In this document: in pieces, positions 49,191 to 59,737 of the stretch
How positions within the stretch are numbered: position 1 is the stretch's first letter
Layout of the letters: each line of letters starts with the position of its first letter
DNA from: Effrenium voratum
Lineage: Eukaryota > Sar > Dinophyceae > Suessiales > Symbiodiniaceae
Length of the DNA: 64,000 bases
Assembly (NCBI GenBank): GCA_963377175.1
Contig: CAUJNA010000480.1
Span: forward strand, 589,364 to 653,363
Direction: 5' to 3'
Position numbers and translations under genes: made by a program
The notes under the pieces: model-generated
Database searches by the model: none
Told to the model about the DNA's origin: nothing
Seen by the model: only the letters and a program-made list of their open reading frames with translations

Positions 49191-51048
49191 GTGAAGAATT
49201 TTCATTGCCACTTGCCAGCTGCCCACCCGCCCCCCTTTGCTCTATGTCTTCTTCTCAGCTGCCACTTCCTAAATACATCCACACATCCTTCCACCCACAC
49301 AAACAAACACACAAACACACAAACAAATACAAGTACAATGCAAACACAAATGCAATGCACATGCACAAATACACAAACAAATGCACACACAAATGCGCAG
49401 ACACACAAATACACACACAAGTACACACATGCATCCATTTATCCAAAAACCATGCGCTTGCACATCTGACACATCAATACATCCACAAATCCAGAGACAA
49501 ACATGCACAAACATCACACAAGCACGGGTTCTTCAAAGTCTTTGAAGAACATCAATAAGCTTGAGGCTTCCCAGGTTTGGCTTTCCAAACAAACCACATG
49601 ATGCTCCATGGTACTGGCAATTTGCCCAGGGAAAACCACACTTGTAAACAAAAACCATGTCAGGATTCACATAAGGCCCTCAACAAACCATTTGAGCCCT
49701 GCTGTTCATGCGCTGGGTTGATCGAGCCGGACCACGATTTTGCGCTCAATCGTTTGCACTTGGGCCATTCATGACCCCTGTTCCGCTTGCAGACTTCGCT
49801 GCACTATGCGAACCGCGGGGCCTTCCGCAACCCGCGCTGTACAAGCAATTTGGCATACAAACGGCGCTGCTTCCAAAGGCAGGCGTCGTCTTCGTGAACC
49901 GAATGGAAACCCGGAAGGAACTCCAACAGCTAACAGCTCGCCACTATAACGCCCACTGCTTCGGGTTTCCTTCCGGCCCCTTCCTCAGCAGATCTGCCAG
50001 CCAAAAGCCAGCAGGCTGTGAAAGACGGGCTGGTAATGGCCCGGCCTACAAAAACTGCACTGGAATCCCGGTTGGAAACAAAACTTTACTGCAGGCAGGC
50101 GCTGGCAACATGCTGCCAGCAAAGATGACCCCGTAGCCCAGATAAACAAGAAAACTGACATGCAACCTGCAGCAAGTCACGCAAAGGTTCCAAATCTTCC
50201 TGGGAATCCCGAAAAAACACCCAGGCCCGACACGGGCACTGTGCCCATGAATCATGGACCTGCTGGCGCAAAGGGTGTCAGGGCTGGGAGAGCTGTGCCA
50301 TGGCCAAAACTCCTGTGGGATGGTCTTGGTTCCCCTGGGAAGCTGAATATCAAGGACATCGAAGTTCCCTGTATACAAGAAGTGTGAGGGGGCATCTGGG
50401 AGCTCTTAAATGCTGCATGTGGACTCTGAAATTCCGGGGTTCCGAGAGACCATGTCCACTAACCTCTCAAGGCACGGCTAGCCCAAGTCCGTGAACATGC
50501 ACCCTTACCGTGCCAATGTCCAAAAACCTACAAATTTGATCAATTTCTTCTGTCATCCCTCCAAACCGCCGCTCGCAGCGGTTCACCGTGGGCAGTGACC
50601 TTGCACCTGGGCTGACATGGGGTCATCGAATCCGTCAGCCGGTCATAGCTCCAGACATGAACAGGGGTCGTATAATGGTCGTATGTCACCCTTCAACATC
50701 CCAAATCGTGATGGGTCCCACACGAAAAGGGGTAATTTATTGTAGCCCTGTACTGGTGGACAAAACAAACCATTGGGCCCGCCTCGGTTCGGCAAGGAGC
50801 CTTCACCGAGCTGTTTTTCAGCTTCGCCCCCCGGCGCAAGCGAAAATCAATGCACCCAGGTCACCAAGAGACGCCAAGGTGAAGCCGAACGCAGGGCATC
50901 CCTTTGGGTCTCAACTGCAGTGCACAACTGAAGGACAAGCTAAATCATTTGCCCCATGATCCTTGACTACCTTTTTTTTCAATTTCACGTGGACATGTGA
51001 GGTCCAGCATCAGATATCTTCCTCCGACAAACAAACACACGTCACCAC
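49191..51048. other. CA-rich tract and an uncalled plus-strand frame
   Basis: A cryptic CACAAA/CACACA repeat runs from about 49270 to 49440. A plus-strand frame of 142 codons (49708-50136) contains LADFAALCEPRGLPQPALYK but no splice context or family feature. All firm exons in the window are on the other strand, so I do not call it. Confidence 0.4.
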
Positions 51049-51093
51049 GGAAGCGTCCGCGCACTGTGACCTCTCCAGCTGCGAGGAGTCCAT
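51049..51093 (-). CDS. Candidate short exon
   Basis: Fifteen codons, MDSSQLERSQCADAS, after a C-rich tract and CAG, ending at a GT donor. Base use favours this frame over the neighbouring one that reads VRGRFRGDVCLFVGG. The ATG could be a start codon. Confidence 0.35.
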
Positions 51094-51449
51094 CTGGGGG
51101 GAACAAAATTGTTATTTGGCGGCAGTCAAAAGGAGCAAACAGGAAAGGCTGGCAACTTAAAGGGGCGCAACTGAGCAGCAACCCATCACGCCACAACGCG
51201 AGTTAATTGTCTAAAACGCAACGCGCATGGGCTGGTGAACAAAAACCGCGCCCTGGGGCCTGAAAAGGTGGGCCAACCCTAAAACCGAAGCTCCGCAACA
51301 TGCAGCTGGATGTACTGCTTTTGGCGGGGGGCCACCCCCCACCCACCGATCTTGTGACAAACATGTTTGGCAACCACCACGCCACCCAGCCGTAGCCTTC
51401 CCCGCCAAGGGCACGGATGCCGGAATTCTCAGGGGGCATGGCTGAGGAC

Positions 51450-51545
51450 AGGAGTCCTTGCCGTAGCGCCTCAGTTCCAGGTGCAAATGCCACGCGCCGG
51501 AGGCAATCGCTTTGTGAGCCAAGGTCGGGAAAGGCTGTCCACTTT
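51450..51545 (-). CDS. Candidate internal exon, boundaries uncertain
   Basis: The frame AHKAIASGAWHLHLELRRYG then KDSCPQP has about 70 percent third-position GC. An overlapping frame (LRQGLLSSAMPPENSGIRAL) is also open, so the choice is not secure. Confidence 0.3.
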
Positions 51546-51778
51546 TGGTTGCAAGTTTTCCAAACCGGCCTTGGAAGCTTGTGATCCATCCAGTTCCGCC
51601 TGAGCCAAGCAACGTGACAATTACACCGGTGCAGCTACCAGCCATCACACATGCAGAAAATATAATATAATGCTATATGCACCTGCTAGATTGAGGGCTC
51701 CCACACTAATGGTGGGTTCCCCATTGTCTATTCAAACCAAGCCCTAAAAGTGGGCCACGCTTCGCGGCAAAATCCCTT

Positions 51779-51866
51779 TCAGCCGACTGGCTGCAGCACG
51801 CTCTGCAGCTCGGAGTAGCTGGACCACATGGAGGTGCCGCTGAAGGGCGCCGTCAGTGGTTCCCGC
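51779..51866 (-). CDS. Terminal exon of an unrecognised gene
   Basis: One base plus 28 codons and TGA, starting after CTAG/G. It encodes REPLTAPFSGTSMWSSYSEL then QSVLQPVG. Nearly every third position is G or C, the strongest coding bias of any short segment here. Upstream exons would lie to the right; the exon at 52.5 kb is a candidate. Confidence 0.55.
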
Positions 51867-52480
51867 CTAGGGCAAGGCCGGGGGAAGGAAGCGGACCTTG
51901 TGATTTAGCCTCCCCGTTTGTAGGGCAACCAATGGCAACCCTAACCCTCAAGCACACCTCGTCACAGTGGGGACTTGGGCTTGGGCCTGAAGTGCGTGGA
52001 ATCCCCGGAAGACGACGACTGTTCCCCTTCTCTTGGCCGTTCTGCCCTTCAACGGATTCAACGGTTACTAACGGTTACCATCAGCATTTCCGTCCCAAAT
52101 GTGCCTTCCTCTGGCTCAGTCCCCCATCCCATCTTCCCAAGCCCGGCGAGGCGCATGAGACGCATCTGCTTGGCAATGGCTTGGCCACAGTGCGAGTCAG
52201 CCGATGCATCCTGGAGGTTGGTGTCATGTTGCTTTGGGAGAATCCGGCATCCTGGATGATCTTTGCTGTTCAGCATCAAGAAGAAAACAAAGTTTGGGCG
52301 TCAGTTCCCAGGGTTTCTCATGTAAATTGTCCCCTTGAAATATCATACCAAAGCAAACTCACGTTCAAGCGATTTGCTTAATAAGGCGATGATTCAACCA
52401 GGGAAACTTCTACCACCCCTTTCTTGGTGACTTGATACTTGAAGTGGATTTCCTGGGCCCGGTTCTTGCTTCGTGGAAAC

Positions 52481-52576
52481 CCGCCCCCTCGCCGCAATCG
52501 CCGCAATCGCCGCAATCGCCTCGCATAGGTCGCAGGGGGCCGGGCAAAGCGAGGAGGACCATCGGTGCAGGTCCTC
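52481..52576 (-). CDS. Candidate exon with a 9-bp in-frame repeat
   Basis: After TTCAG/G the frame reads EDLHRWSSSLCPAPCDLCEA and then three repeats of the tripeptide IAA from a 9-bp unit (GCGATTGCG phase). The 3' boundary is uncertain; a GT follows at about 52485-52480. Unknown family. Confidence 0.4.
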
Positions 52577-55500
52577 CTGAAGCTCCTAGCACAGGGGAAA
52601 ACCGGGAGTTGAACCTACCCTCCCACCCTTTTTACATGGAACCTGACGTTCGGGGAGTCCGGGTTTGGTCAATTTCCTTTTAACGGTGGCATTCCATTGA
52701 CACCGTGCAAGTAGACGGCACAATGTTCTTTAATTTGGGACGGTAGTATATAAATGTTCTTGCAAGGTGGAACCCACATGGGGGTACATTCCCGGGTTCC
52801 TGACCATAACGTATGAGTGACCCTGTCAACCAGCGAACCTGGGCCATCTTGATGGGAACCAAACATATGCTGGTCAAACATGGTTTTGGCCGCTCTTTTT
52901 CTGCCACTAAAGAAAAAGAAGGTTTAATCCAAAGGCGATTTGCTGGCACTACAAATAGCCCAAGGCACCACAGCACCAAGTAGGTGCAAAAACAACTCAG
53001 TAATAGTGGACCTAACAAGGTGCCCAGTAGGGGCACGTACAAGCACTGGTTCCCAAAAAGAAGGAGGTCTTCCACACGAGGGCCTGTGCGCTTGCATACT
53101 TGTAGAGGGTGCAATCACTGGTCGTAACTGTCCTTTGAACCAGGGCTTCTAAGACGTGCCTTTACCTCGGACCCCGCTTTTGGTTCGTGCCCAAAAAGAA
53201 AGCAACAATTTTGGTGGTCACCGCCAAGTCAAAATGAAACCCACTCAACATTGGCCAAAAAGGCGATGTTTGAACCACCACATGCATATGGACCACTATT
53301 GACTGTCAAGAAGACAGCGCCACCATGGAGAAACAGGGACAGATCCAAGCATGAAGCCTTGGATCAAACCTGGAGGGATGGGAGTACCCTTTCGGCTTTC
53401 AACATAGTTCTTGAGGGAGAGACAAAGGTGTACCTCCTGAAAGCCTTGCGGCCAAAGCTGATTGTTTCCCAGCCTTGTCGCTCTTGTGCGGGTACTGGGA
53501 ACCTAGCTTCTTCATCTCTGCCCGGCAGCGACCAACAGCGGTGCCGCAAAGCCTTGGATCAAGGCTGGATCAAAGGGGGTCATGAGTTTGCCTAAATTGC
53601 AGGCCTGCCTTGCTTTCTTTCAATTTTTGGCGTTCGGGGAACAAATCCCCGAGGGGAGGCACAAGAAACAAAAGGGTAGTCCAACATGAAATTCCAAGTG
53701 TGACCTCACCCCTCTGCTTCTGGGTTGACCCAACCAAGGCCTTTTCAGCCTTGGCTTGCCTAAAGAAGCTGCAGCAATTGAAACACAGGTATCCCCCACT
53801 GCGTGCAGCCTAGAGTGGCTGCAACGCAGGCTAATGCTACTCAACTGACCTGTACAAACACTTGCCTGCTTGCCTGTCCAAAAGTGCGGAATTCCTGGTC
53901 AAGTCAGCCATGACACACAATGATGCGAACCTAAGCCATGCCCCAGCGAAACTTCCAGTAAGAACGGCCCACCAATCAACAATCCAAAAGCAACGCATGG
54001 ATTCGCTATGCATGGTTGGGGCCCTTTTGAATCCCGAGGAGGTGGGGGCCTATGTGCGCGACTAACATGGCAGTTTGTTTGCAACCCAGTGACTTGAACG
54101 GGATGTTCATGTGCGCTTCTGTAACGCCCGACCGCTTCGGACAGGGTGGCGGGCACGTGCTCAAGTTCCTATGCACAAAGTGCTGTACATCTCGGTAGCC
54201 TCAGATTCTCAAACATCCACGAGTAAACGCCAAGGAAAAGTCTTGTGCTTTGTGGGGCGTTCTTAGTTTCAACCAGCTGGGTCGCTTTTCACTACAGCCC
54301 TATATATGTTGAGCGCAGGAAAGTGTGAACAAACCAGTCCTCACAGAGTCACAAGTCGTCAGGCAGCATGTGCCATTTGTGTGTGTACCTTACGAGTCTT
54401 AACGGGCACTTTCAAAGAAGTCTCATTTGAGCCAAGGCTGCCTCACAACTCTCATGAGCACAAGGCTTTCAATTCATTGCCTCAGGAGTGCATTACAGTC
54501 AATGCTGACCTGCGGGTTTGCCAAACCACCACGACCATCGACCATGGACGGACTCATTCCAAGGCCCCCCTGCAAGACTGCAGTTTGCGTGCTCAAGATG
54601 TGCCGAACAATGCAGCTGTACGAATGTCAGGCTCAAGGTCTTGGCGGTATGTCCACTTGTCTTCTCTCCCTACGCAAGTAGTGAGCAGCAGTGGAGGAAC
54701 TGGTGCAGTTGGAACTGAACTCAAATCTGCATGATGCGCTCATGTTGAGGCATACTTTGGCCTGTCTGCAATTTGCATGGCGTGCGTGTGTGTGTGTGTG
54801 TGCATGGGTTGGTGTGGGTATGGCATAAATATATTAAATGCACCTTATTGATACATAGCAGTTTCTCCAATCCACCTCCCGCCAAAGCTACATTAGAGTA
54901 GGCAAAAACCACACCAATACTAAATCAACAATTTCTCCCGCCAATCGTAGTCCTTGCTTTTTATTCTTCTTCTTCCTCTGCTTCTTCTTCTTCTTCTTGC
55001 TTTTGTTTTATTCTATTGCATTTTCTTTATTTTCTTTTCTTTTTTTTGGGGGGGGGGACCTGACAACAAGTCGCTGCCCTGAATTATTCCATTTAAACTT
55101 CTCGAGTCGCCGGCTGCTTATTTGGACAAGGACCGAAGACCCTCGGACCCAGTGAAAAATATGCTGACCCATGGTTTCATCTCAAAAGAATATTATGCCA
55201 ATAGGGGAAATGAGATTCATGTCTGCCAGTGATAACTTGGAGCGACCTAGATTCACTAGCTCTGCCTGGCACGCGCACAAGCACTCATGCATTGGGGCAA
55301 CAGCAGTCCGCTGATCCCGTAACATGCGGATGGCCAAACCTGTTCGACTTGTTGTTTTCACTCAGCCGCTTAACCCTGCACAGCGCTTGAATGTGCGGGA
55401 ACGCCAATTAACTCGGAGCGTCAGAAACCCACGGCTGTTTGGTTGCAAGCCGCCTCAAGAACAAAGGCCTGGCCAATTTACCAAGGACCGAGAAGCTGGA

Positions 55501-56040
55501 GGCAGGGCTCAGGCCCGGATACCAATCGGAATGTAGGTTGGTCCCCTCCGTCATGATCCATCGCACCTTGGGTGATAAGAAAGAAATTGGGTACTCTGAC
55601 CCTTGGTCCACTAACATGGAATCCACCAAACAGTTTCTTGTAGACATTTAGAAGAGAACTGTCTTCCACCCCCCTGTCAGGTTCCATGTTTGTGGATGGG
55701 AGGGTACATCGATTTGTGTCATGATCGCAGAAGAGCAATGTGTGAGATAATTTAGTTGACTGCACCCACCACAAGGGATGGGTTTCCCTTGCTCCCTACC
55801 TGCAACAGTCAGGAAATCCAGGTCCCCGCAAATTTCCAGTAGGTTGCTTAGGCAACTGGGAACTTCAAAGCCTGCTGTATCCCTTCGCAATCCCCAGCAA
55901 AGGACGCGCATCATGGTGAGCTCGTTCTGCACCCAACTCACCATAGAATATGCAGAATGCTGCTTGAGCACATAGCATCGCCTGCCATCCCGTTATCCTG
56001 CAAGGGACCTTGTCAAGCAGCCAAGGGAACCCCAGGAATT
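52577..56040. other. Stretch without a recognised gene
   Basis: A pyrimidine-rich CTT/TTTTC tract lies at 54955-55046 and ends in a T and G run. Plus-strand frames of 114 (53251-53595) and 142 codons (54306-54734) show ordinary base use and no motif. Confidence 0.45.
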
Positions 56041-56262
56041 TATGGAATTCGGGGGACAAATCTTCAACCCCTGACATTGGTGCCCCCCACCCCCCACCCC
56101 AATTGCTTCACAATTATGGAATTCGGGGGACAAATCTTCAACCCCTGACATTGGTGCCCCCCACCCCCCACCCCAATTGCTTCACAATTATGGAATTCGG
56201 GGGACAAATCTTCAACCCCTGACATTGGTGCCCCCCACCCCCCACCCCAATTGCTTCACAAC
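56041..56262 (+). repeat. 74-bp direct tandem repeat, three copies
   Basis: GGAATTCGGGGGACAAATC recurs at 56044, 56118 and 56192, exactly 74 bp apart, each followed by CCCCCCACCCCCCACCCC and AATTGCTTCACAA. The copies are almost identical, which indicates recent amplification. Confidence 0.95.
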
Positions 56263-56557
56263 CGGCCAGAATGCGAGGGTAGAAAGGCCATGTGACCCGG
56301 AAAAACCAGATCCCTTTGGGACGATTTTGGCGGGTGGCCCAAACCAAAAGAGTGCGACACTGGGTACTTGGCGCGTCTTTCTACTCTTTGTTGGGGGTTG
56401 TTTAGAGCTTGGTTGCTCTTGACCCCTCTGAAAGTTCAGGTCCAATTCAGAAAATCCCAGCCAAAAAGTTAACGTCCAAAGATCCAAGAAAATAGCCATA
56501 AAGAGAGTGAAGCCAGAAGAATTCCCTCGTTCCAAGTTCCCTCCGCGCCCCCCTTTG

Positions 56558-58057
56558 CTACCGCGGCTCCGTCTGGTCACAGTCGCCGCCATCCACCGGC
56601 AGCTCGCAGGATTGAGATCCGGATGCAGATGCCTCGAGAGATCGCTCCTTCCCTTTAATGGCAGTAGTCAGTCTCCGGCAGCTTAACGCAAAGCCGAACC
56701 GCAGTTTGCGCTCCATGCTTCATTTGCAAACAGAGTAACACAGAAGATTCAACTGTGGTTTTGATTGTAAGTGGCCGTCTGGGTCTCCCATGCTAGATGG
56801 GGCCAAGATCTGGCCATGCGCAACAGAACTGAGCTTGTTCCCAGCTAGTGGCAAAACACGGACTTCTAAAAAGTGAAAGGCCATACAGTATGGCCTTTCA
56901 CTACAAGGGTCCACACACACACAAGTTTAATTGACGATATTGCCGGAAAACACGCCTTTCCCCCGGCCCCTCCCCCACAAAAAAGTAACAGGCTGTACAG
57001 AGGTCGGACTATCCAAGTCTGGGAAATCTAAAGACCCCTAGCCTTGTCCCGCACGAAGGCGTAGACGCGGTATGCACCTCCATCTGCCAGGCGGGAGGTA
57101 TCGATGGTGGCGATCAGGTGGTCACGGGGGCCGCCGGGGCAAACGTGCCTCAGAACCGGGGAGAAGCCCAGAAAAGCTTAGGACATGTCCTTCCGATGCT
57201 CACGAGGCGCAGGATGGTACGTGTACGTTCAGTCATGTCATATCATACTGGATCCATGCCATTCCCGCATAGAGTGCTTGCATCTTGGCCAACTCCTACA
57301 TGACAAAATTGAGATGCCCTATGCTGTTCGCATCATTCCAATGCTAGGATGAAAAGGCTTGATTACCGGGTTAGCCATCTTCTGAAGCCATTGCATCCAT
57401 AACATGTCACCCGTCGCAGGCATGGTTGGACGCATCACATTCTCAACTAATGAGGTCTCGCTTCTCCCAAGGGCCCCATCTCTTAGACGGCCTGAATGCA
57501 TGCCCTTTGCAAAGAGATGCAGAACTTGGAAGCCTTCTGTAGCGAAGGAAGCCAATGACAAAAATGCATGCAGCCTGACTGCAATGAAGCAAGCCAAGAT
57601 CTCATTCAATGCAACAAAGGCACACAGCATCGTGGATCACAGTGGCGCTAGTCTGGCTTTTGTCGTCTGTCAGAAGCCACACAACCTCATTGTCCTCCCA
57701 TGCCATGAAGTCATCATTGGGCGGGTCAATCGCGCTCCTCAGCCGACTTGAAATGTGGCAAGCAGGCTGGAATTGCTGTTTCTGAGTTGATTGCTGCCTA
57801 TGTTCATCCACGAGATTTCTCCACGGGCTGACGCGTGGCAAAGAAATTCTGAGAGGAGCCAACCCAAAGGGTGCTTGAGGGACAGCTGCCCTGACAATTG
57901 CCAATGCCCGCTGCTAGTGTCACTCACTCACTCACTCGGTCAACACCCGGCATGCGCTCGAACGTCGACGGCCCAGCGGCAGCTCCAGCCGCAGCTTGGC
58001 CCCTTTCTCTGCCACGAAGCCCACGGGCACCGCTTCAGGGCCCGAGCCCGTCCAGAC
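56558..58057 (-). CDS. C-terminal three exons of an unrecognised protein
   Basis: Exons 57936-58057, 57043-57148 and 56558-56632 join in one frame ending in TAG. The first donor is a classic GA/GTGAGT; the second is GC. The product reads VWTGSGPEAVPVGFVAEKGA, then LRLELPLGRRRSSACRVLTE, HVCPGGPRDHLIATIDTSRL, ADGGAYRVYAFVRDK and ends SCELPVDGGDCDQTEPR. The alternating hydrophobic stretches (LIATIDTSRL, YRVYAFVRDK) suggest a beta-sandwich, and the last exon is acidic with two cysteines. I do not recognise the family. A further 5' exon with SSFDEDEDPMN may lie at about 58150-58190. Confidence 0.65.
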
Positions 58058-58199
58058 CTCCCAACATCTCCCAACTGATAGCACCAAAATGAGCCACGAC
58101 ACTTCGGGAGGAGTTTCCTCTTTTGGAACATACGTTGCACGCCGGGCGACGCCGGGCGGTTGGTTCTTGCCCTGTATTCATCGGGTCTTCATCCTCGTC

Positions 58200-59737
58200 G
58201 AAGCTGCTGCCCCATGAATTTTCTCCATCTACAGTGGGGCAGGTTGAATATGGTTTTGACTGAAAAAGAACACAACAAAAAAACATGTCAAACAGGGGGC
58301 GGTCCCTGGTCCCTCACCTTGGGTATGTCTCGTTGGGTGAATTGGGTCAACTAGGTGCCTCCACATGAGTCGGCTTGAAGGGAAACAATTCCTCGCAAGT
58401 TGGTGTAAGAGTTGTTTGATACGGTCACTGTACACAATGGACCCAGACAAAGAGGGCAACCCAAGTGTTCGAAGGTGACGTTCTGAATATGTTGGATATC
58501 ATTTGACTTCTCTTGTACCTGCCAGGTGGGAGACTTGTATTGAACCATTCCTTTTAAGATGGGAATCGGCTGTATGGTTTTGGGTTTTTGGCGTGGGACC
58601 CTTCGGCCAACAGTTCAATCCCAAACCCGCCTTGGTTAATACGCCTGGTCTGTGGGTCCTCTTGAGGGGTCCCGTCCCGGCAAATGACATGCTGACATGA
58701 AGATTAGTTGGTCCACTCCGAGGTTTTTCGAAAAGCTATTTGCAGCCCCCCTGAGCTTGTTCTACAAGAAAGCTCTTCCTCAAGATACCAGCTGAACATG
58801 TCAAGACGCAAGGGTACAACTCTGGATGGACAAAATTCTGCCCAGAACTGGTGCAGGATTTTGTCCATGCACAGCACGTTGTTCCCCTACGACGGCCGCG
58901 ATATCCTCATGTCAGCGGCAAGGAGCACCAAGACAAAAACGGTCCGAATCAAAGCTTGTGTGCAGGCCAATGCTGCCGGTTGATGGGACACACGTGATTC
59001 GACCCTGAGAAAGTGGTCACAACGTCCCGCAGCAATGCCAAAACTGAAAAGAGCTTGGTGTGCGTGTGTGTCAAGGACAGTGCTTGAAATGTACCGGACG
59101 AATGATAAACACTACAGCGAAGTGCCAAGTGATGACCAACACACGCACATACAGGGCCAACAGCATGGCCACATCACGACTTAACGACTTAATTGTTGAA
59201 ACATGTCAACCTTCCCCTGGGTCGCAGTTTGCCATGCAAGGAGATATACAACAAGTTGGCGCGCTCTAGCTTCGCTACAACAACGAGGTGACTGGCACTC
59301 AACGCTGACCTGGCCATGTTGAAATGGAAGCCTTCAGGGTGAGAGTCGATGTGAATGGCTTCCCATGCTTCCCAAGGAACGCCCAAGAACACCTAGAAGC
59401 CCCCGTTGCACAAGCGTGTCCCTGTTAATTACCTCACCCCTCCCGTTTTGCCCATCCAACTCGGCCTGGCCCTGGAGCGGCGGTGCCCGCCTTGACGGCG
59501 GTGATCTGCGGCGCAGGGTGCGCTGGCGGCTGCTTGGTCCACACCTCCTATCGGCGACATCGGCCGGGCAAGTCCTCCCTTTGCGGGTTGCCCCTCCCTG
59601 AACCTGATGCAATCTTGAATTTGGATTTGGGGTGGAAAGATTCCGGAGCTGTTGGGGGATACTCCTTGGGCTTCCTGGAGTTAGAGCCCAAGGACCCCCT
59701 CCATGCTGGGTTCTTAACATCGGGTGATGCAAAGCCC
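58200..59737. other. Flank between a partial gene and array 2
   Basis: A GC-rich island at 59460-59600 is open on both strands (plus AVPALTAVICGAGCAGGCLV; minus GLARPMSPIGGVDQAAASAP). It could be an exon, but I cannot choose strand or boundaries. Otherwise nothing stands out. Confidence 0.35.

Noticed and set aside
49708..50136. 142-codon plus-strand frame
   Set aside because: No family feature, no splice context, and opposite to every firm exon.
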